Assembly (NCBI GenBank): GCA_038501625.1 | Contig: JAZAYU010000008.1 | Span: forward strand, 12,090,938-12,154,937 | Reading direction: 5' to 3' | Source: Corbicula japonica | Taxonomy: Eukaryota; Mollusca; Bivalvia; Venerida; Cyrenidae | DNA length: 64,000 nucleotides | Shown here: positions 43,301 to 55,300 of the stretch, piece by piece | Layout of the letters: each line of letters starts with the position of its first letter | How positions within the stretch are numbered: position 1 is the first letter of the stretch | Made by a program: the position numbers and the translations under genes | Notes under the pieces: generated by a model | The model's input: only the letters and a program-made list of their open reading frames with translations | What the model was told of the DNA's origin: nothing | Database searches by the model: none

Positions 43301-46300
43301 ACCCAATTCTGTGCCCAAGATCATAAAAATGAAACTAGAGACCAGTCTCGAATTGAAAGCCAATCAGATGCTTTTGATTTGAGACTGGTCTTCAATCTCA
43401 GTTAAATGATCTTATGTTCTCATCACTCACATCAAGCCCACAATGTCATACCTCACAAGATAGACCAGTGTAACCCCTAGGACAGGAACATTTCTCAACA
43501 CCAGTCATTATGACATCACTTTTTGATCCTGCATTGGAGGTGTCCAACAAGACTTCCTTCAACCTGCAAATAAATATTCATTTTTAAATGAAATAAAGAG
43601 CTGTTTTTGTTTGTGAAAACTTATGAGTCGGTGTCAAAAATTGTATACTAACAGTGTTTTCTTCGAAACGGGCTCTACATGTTGCCAACAGGCATCTAGT
43701 GTTCACTTTACATGCTTAATATGTAGTCAAAGTGATTTTAGTAGGTTGATCATTACTTTACACCCAGTTTTATGTATTTTTCAGATGAACATTTGTTTTT
43801 ACCAAGTCCCACTTACATGACATTATCCTGAGCTGTGTGGTGCGTGGCTCTAATCAATATTCTCTTCAGGTCATACAGTAGCAGCATAAAGTCTCTCTTG
43901 GACACATGCTGCTGACTGATGTATCGCCCACTGCTCGTGTCCAGTGCATACCACTCCCTCTCATCCAGTGATATACTCTTCTTGTTTTCCTGGTTCTCAC
44001 GGATGTAGTTACGTCCATTGGTGACTGTTACATTGAAACCCTGTGAAAAGACAAGTTGTGTACTAAACAAAGTCCATCTCTCACCAGTTCCACATATAAC
44101 TTCCTTAAGCTTGTAAAACTCGTGTTTGTCATCACTTTAAAATGAGATAAGCATGCACACCTGATGCACATATGCATGCTTATCAGCTTCTTGGTTTTAT
44201 TTAGAAAGCAATTGCCAAATTCTTGTAAAAACAATCGATGGATAGAGCTAATTTTGATTTGATTCACTTTAAGAACAATATCAGTAAAGAGTCTTTCAAG
44301 GAATGTTCCTATCAAATATTTTGAAATTTTGCAGACAACATTTAGAAACAAAATTTTTTAAATAATTATATTGCTTAAAAGCCAAGCTAAAGAAAAGTAG
44401 ACCCCAGGGTTACAATATGAATAAATTGGTAAGAGGTCAAATCTGGTAAAAGAACATATCCAGTGGATATATATATATAGGATATATAATTTGAATATAA
44501 TTGTTGATCAACAGACAGTTGCATGGCAAAGACTGGTCACTGTGGTACCTGATAGCTAATGTTGGTAGTACACAGTAACATGTTCAAATTAATATCTAAA
44601 CAAGAGCCATGTTACACATGGTTAAATCCCCCCGCCGGAAAAAGTAACCTGAAGGTTGTACTTTCGTATAATTTACCTGGAGAGGAAATCCTTTTAAATT
44701 TGGAGTTAAAATTTTTAAACAAAATTTATCAAGTAAATCTGATAAAGGGGAATAACTCTAAAAATAGGCAAGGTAGAATTATTGGACTTGCACACTGCAC
44801 TACCTACTGTGCTCTGTCAGTATATGAAATTTGAATAAAATCCCTCAAGTAGTTTTTGAGTTATGCTCCGGACAAAATTTATTAAGTAATTCTGATAAAG
44901 AGGAATAACTCTAAAAAAGGCAAGGTAGAGTAATTGGACTTGCACACTGCACTACCTACAATGTGCTCTGTCAGTGTATGAAGTTTGAATGAAATCCCTC
45001 AAGTAGTTTTGGAGTTATGCTCCGGACAAAATTTATCAAGTAAATATGATAAAGGGGAATAACTCTTAAAAAAAGGCAAGGTGGAGTTATTGTTCTTGCA
45101 CACTGCACTATCTACTAATGAGCTCTGTAATTGTATGAAGTTTAAATAAAATCCCTCCAGTAGTTTTGGACTTATGCTCCGGGCAAAATTTATCAGTAAA
45201 TATGATAAAGGGGAATAACTCTTAAAAAAGGCAAGATAGAGTTATTGTTCTTGCACAATGCACTACCTACCAATGTGCTCTGTCAGTGTATGAAGTTTGA
45301 ATAAAATCCCTCAAGATGTTTTGGAGTTATGCTCCGGACAACAAAATTTATAAAGTAAATATGATAAAGGGGAATAACTCTACAAATAGGCAAGGTAGAG
45401 TTATCGTTCTTGCACACTGCACTACCTACAAATGTGCTCTGTCAGTGTATGAAGTTTGAATAAAATCCCTCAAGTAGTTTTGGACTTATGCTCCGGACAA
45501 AATTTATCAAGTAAATATGATAAAGGAGAATAACTCTAAAAATAGGCAAGGTAGAGTTATTGTTCTTGCACACTGCACTACCTACCAATGACCTCTGTCA
45601 GTGTATGAAGTTTGAATAAAATCCCTCCAGTAGTTTTGGACTTATGCTCCGGACAAAATTTATCAAGTAAATATGATAAAGGGGAATAACTCTAAAAATA
45701 GGCAAGATAGAGTTATTGTTCTTGCACACTGCACTACCTACCAATGAGCTCTGTCATCGTATGAAGTTTGAATAAAATCCCTCCAGTAGTTTTGGAATTA
45801 TGCTCCGGACAAAATTGTTTCGGACGGACGGACGGACGCACGGACGTAGGGCATTTCTAATATCCCCCTCGCCTTTGGCGGGGGGATAATTACGTATTAT
45901 AAAAATGTTGCTATTAAATAAAAACTATAACCCTCCCTTTCCTCCACATATATGCCTTTTATCCCTTGTGCAAACAGTGTACATCCAGATAACCTGGCAC
46001 ATCTGTGCCATCTGATCAGGATCTGCACTGTTCACTTTAACCTAATAAATAAAAAAGCAAACCTTCCAGATCCTGATCAGATGGCATGGATGTGCCAGCT
46101 GATCTGGATCTACACTGTTCACTCATGCTATAAAGGTGTATAAATGCAGGAAAAGTTAAAAGAGAAAGAGAAGGCATTACCTGCAATATGACATCAGCTT
46201 CAGCCAGGTGATGCTGCCAGGGGGCGCTGGTGTCTAGAGTAAACATCATGGTGTAGTGAAGCTTCCCACCATATGATGCCAACTACAGTACATGAGAGAA

Positions 46301-49300
46301 AAAAAAGCAAAAGATGCATGAAAATCCATTTTTCTCTAACAGTAATAAAATTTCTGTTTTTGTTTACTTTTTATGTCTGCTTGTAAATCCTCATGAATAT
46401 ACATTTATTCACCTCCTTGATTAATATTTCATTGAGACATGTCTGAGAAAATCTGCTAGCAGAATCTGTGCTCAAAAAGTAGTTCTGCTGTATGAAACAA
46501 ACACAAAAAACAATAGTTCCTCACACACAAAAATAGAACTTTAACACCAACCCTATTTCCATAGTATTTAACAGGTGCTTGCCAGTAGTATATAATTTCA
46601 TCACGAGTAGATCGGTCCCCAACATTTACAAAGTTCTGGTCTCTAGCTGGAAAGGTTCTGTACTCGAGCCAGCCATCAGCGAAGGTGGGAAAGTATGTGA
46701 AATCTTCATCATTCAGGGTGATGATAGTCCAGCTGTCCATCTCAGCCCTCATATCTGTGATCTGCAATAAGATTATGCTGCAAGTAGATTTATATTCAAG
46801 AAGCAATTTTTTTAAATTCATGTATATTTGTGATTTCTAGTAAGATTGCTGCAAATTAATTTAAATTCATTAGGATTCATTTATTGTAATATGTAATACA
46901 ATTGCTGCTAAATGATTTATATTCAAGAGGATTAATTTTTGTTATATGTAATATGATTGCTGCTAAATCATTTATATTCACAAAAATAAATTTTGATGAA
47001 ATGAAATAGGGTCTATTTGGACATTAAACCTGTGCACAGTCTGATTCCATAAAGCTTTTAACCATGACATAATACTTACATGTAGAAGACTGAACCCCAC
47101 TCTCTCAGACTCCGGAATACCGCAGAGATATGCAAAAACCAGAAGTGCATGAATCCCATTAAAACATTGTTTTAGAAAAAATCGTTACCTATCCTACACT
47201 TGTCACAGTAAAAGTACACTAACCTGAACAAGTCCGAGCCCTGCACTCTGGCATACAGTAGATATACCAAAACAGAAGCACTGACGGCAACCTAGCAAAT
47301 TGTCCTTCTTGAGATCATAGTAACCTGACTTACATTTGTCACAGTTCACACCTTCAACATTCGTCTGAAAAAGTACCATTAGAAAAAATGAATTTACCCA
47401 TTACTCCAAATACACCCATTTTAACACATATGCAACCATTTAAGATCCAGATCAGTTGGCATATCCAACTGATCTGGATCTACACTGGTTGCACCTGGGT
47501 CAGAAATAACCTAAAGAATGTTAAAGCAAAAAGTGCAGATCTTGATCCGATGGCAGACATTTACATTGTTCACAAATGCAATAAATCTGTTTCTATGGAG
47601 TTAAGGGTTAACAGTTCCAAAGGAAGCATAAAGTTCAACTTTAAAATACAGACAACAACTTTTTTAGAACAGCTATTAGTGGCAGAGGGTAAGACTGCAT
47701 GCTTTTTTGAAAATTCCTTACAAAGCGTGCATGCACATAAATACCAAGAAATGTTTTTATAGTCAAGTTAAATCAAACTCATATGAGCTAATATCAAGAT
47801 GAGTGTCAATATAATGGTACTTACAAGACCTCTAGCTTTCAATTGGCCAATTTTGAGAATATGCTTAATTTTAACTAATCAGATTGCTAAGATCTGAAAC
47901 TGAGATGCTTGTCTTAGTTAACTTTTGGACCTGAGAATATGAAATGAAACTACAGCATTTTAAGTTTCAAGCACAAAGAATTACCCAAAAGTAAATCTAT
48001 ATTTCTATATTTTCTATATACTTTCTCTTACTGAAATGTGAAGGCATAAAGTGGTAACTAACCTTGCAAACACAGCTGCCTTCACACATGTTGGGGTCCA
48101 CAGTTCCAGCTATACTGCATGAGCATGGTTCACAGTAGGGGTAACTATGGTAACCTGGGGCACACTGGTCACAGTTCTGACCCCCAAAGCCCTCCTTACA
48201 TATACAGGACCCTGGCATCTGCAAAAGTATAACAACGTCAGAGAATTGTAGCTGTAATAAACTTTTTAAAAATAATCATTCTGTAAGTAGATCCTAAATG
48301 AATAAATATTTCTGATAGGAATCTACAATAACGGACATAATTTGAGCACATCTTATGGCATGGTAGAGTGTAATTTCAAAATAACATTGTCAATGCCTAT
48401 CTTTAATTTTCAAGAGCCATTCCAAGAAAACAAATATACCTAACAAACTCTGACTGACTGACCCAACTATTTTACATCAATATTTTTAGGCCTACATAAT
48501 AATCAATGAATAATCATCAATGAGTTAATGAGGACTCACAAGGCCATCATCCACTCTGCTATCATCTTCTACACAAATACCCGTAGATCCGATAGATTCT
48601 CGACAGTTACACTGTCGACATGGCCTGTTGGAGTTCTGCGATACTCCCCATGGTCTGAAGTAACCAGGCACACATTTCTCACAGTTGATACCTGTAGTAA
48701 AATCCTGAAATACAAACAAGAGGGCCATGATGGCCCTGAATCGCTCACCTGAGTATGAAACTCAAGTTATTAACCAGAAACTGAATTTTTATTTTTAGCA
48801 ACAGTGACCTTGACCTTGATCACAGACACGTGGGTAGCAATCCCAATTTGTCTCTTGTTATAAGCTACCCATATACCAAGTTTGGAGTCAATATGCCGAA
48901 GCAAACTCAAGTTATTAAGTGGAAACTGAATTTCTATTTTTAGCAACTGTGACCTTAACCTTGATCAGAGACACCTGGGTAGCAATCCCAAGCTGCTGTT
49001 TGATATAAGCTACTCATACACCAAGTGTGGACTCAAAAAACCAAAGCAAACTCAAGTTATTAAGTGGAAACTGAATTTCTATTTTTAGCAACAGTGACCT
49101 TGACCTTGCTCACAGACACGTAGGTAGCTTTCCCAAGTTGCCTCTTAATTTAAGCTATCCATATACCAAGTTTGGAGTCAATAGGCCAAAGCAATCTCAA
49201 GTAATTAAGTAGAAACTGAATTTCTATTTTTAGTAACAGTGACCTTGACCTTAATCACAGACACCTGGGTAGCAACCCCAAGCTGCCTCTAGATATAAGC

Positions 49301-52300
49301 TATCCATATACCAAGTTTGGAGTCAATAGGTCAAAGCAATCTCAAGTAATTAAGTAGAAACTGCATTTCTATTTTTAGTAACAGTGACCTTGACCTTAAT
49401 CACAGACACCTGGGTAGCAACCCCAAGCTGCCTTTTGATATAAGCTACCCATACATCAAGTTTGGAGTCAATATGCCAAAGCAAACTCAAGTTATTAAGC
49501 AGAAACTGAATTTCTATTTTTAGCAACAGTGACCTTGACCTTGATCACAGACACCTGGGTAGCAACCCCAAGCTGCCTTTTGATATAAGCTACCCATACA
49601 CCAAGTTTGGAGTCAATAGGCCTAAGCAAACTCAAGTAATTGAGCAAAGACTGAATTTCTTTTTTTAGCAATAGTGACCTTGACCTTGATCACAGACACC
49701 TGGGTAGCAACCCCAAGCTGCCTTTTGATATAAGCTACCCATACACCAAGTTTGGAGTCAATAGGCCTAAGCAAACTCAAGTAATTGAGCAAAGACTGAA
49801 TTTCTATTTTTAGCAACAGTGACCTTGACCTTGATCACAGACACCTGGGTAGCAACCCAAAGCTGCCATTTGATATAAGCTACCCATACACCAAGTTTGG
49901 AGTCAATAACCCTAAGCAAACTCAAGTAATTGAGCAAAGACTGAATTTCTATTTTTAGCAGCAGTGACCTTGACCTTGACCCTGTGGTCATGATTTGAAC
50001 AACTTTTGTAGACATCAGTGCCAGGATGCTTCAGGACAAATTTGGTTAAAATCCATCAAGTGGTTTCAGAGGAGATGTTGTTTAAAGGAAATTGTTGAAG
50101 GACGACGGACGCCAGACGACGGACGCCGGACAAAGAAGGGTCACAATAGCTCACCATGAGCCTATGGCTCAGGTGGGCTAAACTAAACATAATCATCATG
50201 TTAATGTCAAGTCCAGAGATTTTATCCAAGTTATCTTATTTTTGTGATAAAACCTGTGGAGAGAGGGGATAATTAAATTGACATAATATTAGTGATAAAT
50301 GACTCATTAAAGTTTTCTTTTTTTACATATCCTTCAAGATCTAAATCCTAAATCTTAGACTGATTTGCAGCAAAGAGAAACAGAAGACTCTCATTTCTTC
50401 ATTAACCCTATGCTAGTTCATATAAAGCCAATTATCACATGGGCAACACATCCTATCTGATCAGGATCTGCACTGTTCACTTTTTGGTTTGAAATAACCT
50501 TAAAAATCCAAAGTTGAACAGTGTAGATTCTGCTCAGATGGCGCAGATAAACCAGCTGATCTACACTTTTAGCACATGTGATATAATGTGTATATTTGGA
50601 GAAAAGTGTTAAAAAGAATTGTGCTTTTTGGAGATTAATTATATTGGTATCAAGGCAATGCAAAACACTATTGTAATTTTGATTTCCATAACCATTATAA
50701 GCATCAAAGATACTTTGGAGCATAAAATTCACTAAAATTAATATGTTAATGTATTTAAATCTCTAACTATTCTAATGTATTAATATTTTCATAGGGTATT
50801 TTTTTAAGTATTTAGTACAACAAGTTTTCTGAAAATCTGTTCTAATCCAGAAAGTCAGTGATGGCTCCTATCTGCAACAGAACATAGTTTGCTTTCTCAT
50901 GCAAAAAAACCCTTACCAAAACTATCTTACACCTGTTATATATTTATAAATTGTAGAAAAAACACAAGAAAGAATAACATTATCAACAAAAAATAACATT
51001 AACAAAAAGCACCTGGTGAGCCAACTTCAGCAACTTTTTTCAGGAAATAGTGTTAAATTAATTAATCTTCCTGAATTATCATTAATTAGTGCCACCCTAA
51101 ACATTTCTCAGATTAGTTTTCATTTAAAGACACTTAATAACCAGTACCATGAAAATAAACAAACAATAAAAACTTCTGGGCGAGATTTTATGCCTGTTTA
51201 GATACAAACTGAAGGCAGATTAACTGCTGTACTTATCATAGTAACGCCAAGAGAACCATAAATACATCAAGGTTTCATTCTTCCAGATAGCAAGATGACT
51301 CCAAGATTTAATTACACAAGAAATCATGGTAATGTTTGTGGGATATTACTGACTTTTCTTTGAAGCAGTGGAAGGAGAAGTGTAGATAAATTGATTTTCT
51401 TGTGCAATAAAGATGGGCTTTTTATTTCAAGCATCAGAAGCTTGCATTACAATATTTAATGTTTTAATGAAATCTTGATATTCTGTCAAACACATACCTG
51501 CAACTGTTATAGTTATTGAGTATTATTCAAGTATTATAAAACCAATGACTTAACATTAATCTGAATAGGGATAAACATGTACAAACCTAACACAAATGAA
51601 AAATTAATATCATGAAGGGAGTGAAAAAATTTAATGTGACCATTCCAAACAAATTGCAAGTGAAGGTTACAGCTCAGAAACAAAATGGCAGGAAATATAT
51701 TAAAAGTTCAATAAAAAATGAGTTGAGCAGAAATTGCTATGTAAAACTTCTTTGTTGCTTGCTTTCACAAAGTAAACAAAATATACCTGGCAGTCAATAC
51801 ACACTCCTCCTCCCTTCAGTTGGCCATCCATGTTCAGACTCAGTCCTAGTTCAGCCACAGTAGCATTGTACACACATGAGTCAGCGTGACCATGACAATT
51901 GCAAGCTGGAAGTGGAAAACATGGTTTTAATGGCCATTCTGAGGACTTCTCAGGGCATAAATGATAACAGATATCAGACAATTTAATAAAGTATGTAACG
52001 TACATTAACTCTTTCCATCATAAAAGGCCTTTTAGTCATACAGGTGACCAGTCTCAAATCTCAAGCATCAGCTGATTGGCTGAAATACAGACGATTCAGC
52101 CAGTCAGATGCATGAGATTAATCTCCAGTTTTAGTTTCATGATCCATTTGTGTCCAGAGTAGACCCAGAACATCCTGCATAACCATGTAGTCAATTTTGG
52201 GTCTACACTATTTTGTAGTAAGTAAAGTAATTTTAGATAAAACACTTCTGTAAAATATGTTTAAACAAGAGGGCCATGATGGCCCTATATCGCTCACCTG

Positions 52301-55300
52301 AGTACAAAAGTACTCTCTGCTTGTGGTTTCAGACAAGAAGATTTTTAAAGTTTTGCCTATACAAGTCTATGTAAAATGAAGTGACCCCTGGGGCGGGGCC
52401 AATTTTGACCCCAGGAAAATAATTTGAACAATCTTTGTAGAGTTCCAATAGAGGATGCTAAATGCCAAATATCTAAGCTCTAGGCCTTGTGGTTTCAGAC
52501 AAGAAGATTTTTAAAGTTTTTCCTATATAAGTCTATGTAAAATGAAGTGACCCCTGGGGCGGGGCCAATTTCGACACCAGGGAAATAATTTGAACAAACT
52601 TTGTAGAGTTCCACTAGAGGATGCTAAATGCCAAATATCTCAGCTCTAGGCCTTGTGGTTTCAGACAAGAAGATTTTTAAAGTTTTGCCTATATAAGTCT
52701 ATGTAAAATGAAGTGACCCCTGGGGCGGGGCCAATTTTGACCCCAGGGAAATAATTTGAACAATCTTTGTAGAGTTCCACTAGAGGATGCTAAATGCCAA
52801 ATATCTAAGCTCTAGGCCTTGTGGTTTCAGACAAGAAGATTTTTAAAGTTTTTCCTATATAAGTCTATGTAAAATGAAGTGACCCCTGGGGCGGGGCCAA
52901 TTTTGACCCCAGGGAAATAATTTGAATAAACTTTGTAGAGTTCCACTAGAGGATGCTAAATGCCAAATATCTCAGCTCTAGGCCTTGTGGTTTCAGACAA
53001 GAAGATTTTTAAAGTTTTTCCTTTCGGTTGCCATGGCAACCAGAGTTCTGCATGGAATTGATTTCTTTGAACAACTTTGGAAGAGCTTCATGCAAGGAAC
53101 ATCCGTGGCAAGTTTCGTCAAAATTGGCCAAGCCGTTTCAGAGAAGAAGTTGTTTGAAGAAAAAGTTGACGACGGACGGACGCACGGACGATGGACGACG
53201 GACATCAGGCAATCACAAAAGCTCACCATGAGCACTTCGTGCTCAGGTGAGCTAATAAAATGAATGGACTAGCCCAAATCTCTGAAACACTACAGCAAAG
53301 ATTGAATGAGCAGGATAAACACCAAGGGTTGATTGCAAACCAAATGAAATTCCTCTACAAATGCTTTTACTACATATTGATAAGCTACCTTCACACTCAA
53401 CATTGGTTACAATTTCTCTGTTAATTCCATTTCCACCACCACGTAACCAGGGCTTCTGGTTGAAAAGTGGACAACAAATCTCACAGTTGCTGCCACATGT
53501 ATTGTGCTGACATACACAGGCCAGCCTCTGCAATGTAAATAAGAAACTTCATAAATTATTTTCTTATTTTTCCCTTTTTCCTATAAAGTAAAACTAACAT
53601 CATGAAACCAAACATTTCAGCAAAAATAAAATTAACATTATAATATCCCAGTTTATAGTTTCAGCATAAAACATCTATATGCCCCTCTTATCCCTTTACT
53701 CCATATATATGCATTTTATAGAACATCCATGTCATCCGATCAGGATCTGCACTGTTCGCTTTTTGGTCAGATAAAACCTAATAAATCAAAAAGCAAACAG
53801 TGTAAATCCTGATTAGATGGTACAGATGTTCCGACCTATCTGGATCTACACTGTTCACCCATTGCCCTAAAAGGCATATATATGGAGGTAATGGTTAATA
53901 TTAAAAATACTTGGAAACTTTTTTTTTTTAATATTTTACTATGGATGGATAACAATCATGTATCTGCTGTAACAAAAACTTTAACAAGCTTAAACAATCA
54001 GATAGCATATCTTTTTTTTTAAATTTTATTGCTGATAGAGTTTGTAAATTGGTTGACATATTATAAAATAAATCTGGTGATATTGACATATGCTTGCATC
54101 TTAAACAAACAATTTCAGGGAAGTGCAGCTGGCAAGGAAAGCTGGTATGAATCAGCTGCTACAGGCACACTGAAGGCTGGCACATTGTTCAACTTTTACC
54201 ATGTTAACAATTTACTACATATATATATGAGTTATATCGCATGACAAATAGAGTAGATCAACTGGCACATCCATGCCATCTGATCAGGATCTATGCTGTT
54301 CGCTTTTTTAGTCATAAAATTACCTATTAAATAAAAGATAATAGTGTAGATCCTGAACAGATGGCACGGATGTGCCAGCTGATATCTATCTACACTGTTC
54401 GCCAATGGGATAAACCCCATTTATATGTAATAAAGGGTTAACCTTTTTTTGCCAAGCACAGCATTCACAATATTTTTGACCAGTGAAGAACCAGATCAGC
54501 CTGTGCCCAAGCACAGTCTGATCAGGGCCTACACTTTTCTCAAATCATGATGAACAATATAATTATGGACTAGCTTAAACTAATAAAAAGGCGGGGTCCA
54601 TATCATAAATTCAGTTTGTAAAGGGTTAATTTTGTTTCATTTCAGACAGTGTCTTTGTATCAAAATGTTGTGGCATTTTAAAATGAATAAAGTGAACAGA
54701 AACTGTAGTCCCTATGCTCAAGATCATAAACCTAAATCTGGAGACCAGTCTCAAATCTCACGCATCTGAATGGCTTAAATACTGGTTACTATTTCAGCCA
54801 ATCAGATGCTTGAGATTTGAGTCTGGTTTCCAATCTTGGGCCCTAATCATGCTGCATGATATTTGCAGGTAGATCATTGGAGTCTACAACAGTTCCAAAT
54901 CAACTTAACATACTTCCAGCATGGCAAGCTACAAGCACTTTAACAAAAAGCAGACATCCACAATTTGACAAGGTGCAATTCATTAACTTCTGCATTTTTA
55001 GTTTGATGGTTGCCAGTGCTACATTTATACAACAACTAAGATGTTATGTGCAAGGCACATTCTATGTCTGTAGGGATGTGGTTGAGATTCTTCTCCTAAA
55101 AGGGCCTGGGTCTACCCCATTCCTGATGTCATCAGGTGGTAGGTACAGGAGCTTAACCCTTTACTCCATAGATACACATTTATTGCATAGGCAAACAGAA
55201 TAGATCCAGATCAGCCAGCACTGCTGAGTCGTCTTATCAGGATCAACACTTTTTGCTTTTTTATTACTTTGATTATATCTGGCTTATAAGAAAACAGTGC

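Noticed and set aside
48804..50000. CRISPR-like regular spacing
   Set aside because: Whole 145-bp units are repeated, not short repeats with unique spacers, and the genome is clearly animal.
52985..53263. 92-codon open frame at the end of the 166-bp-core cassette
   Set aside because: Open on three frames in the same place, includes the CGGACG block, and has no domain signature; the cassette looks non-coding.
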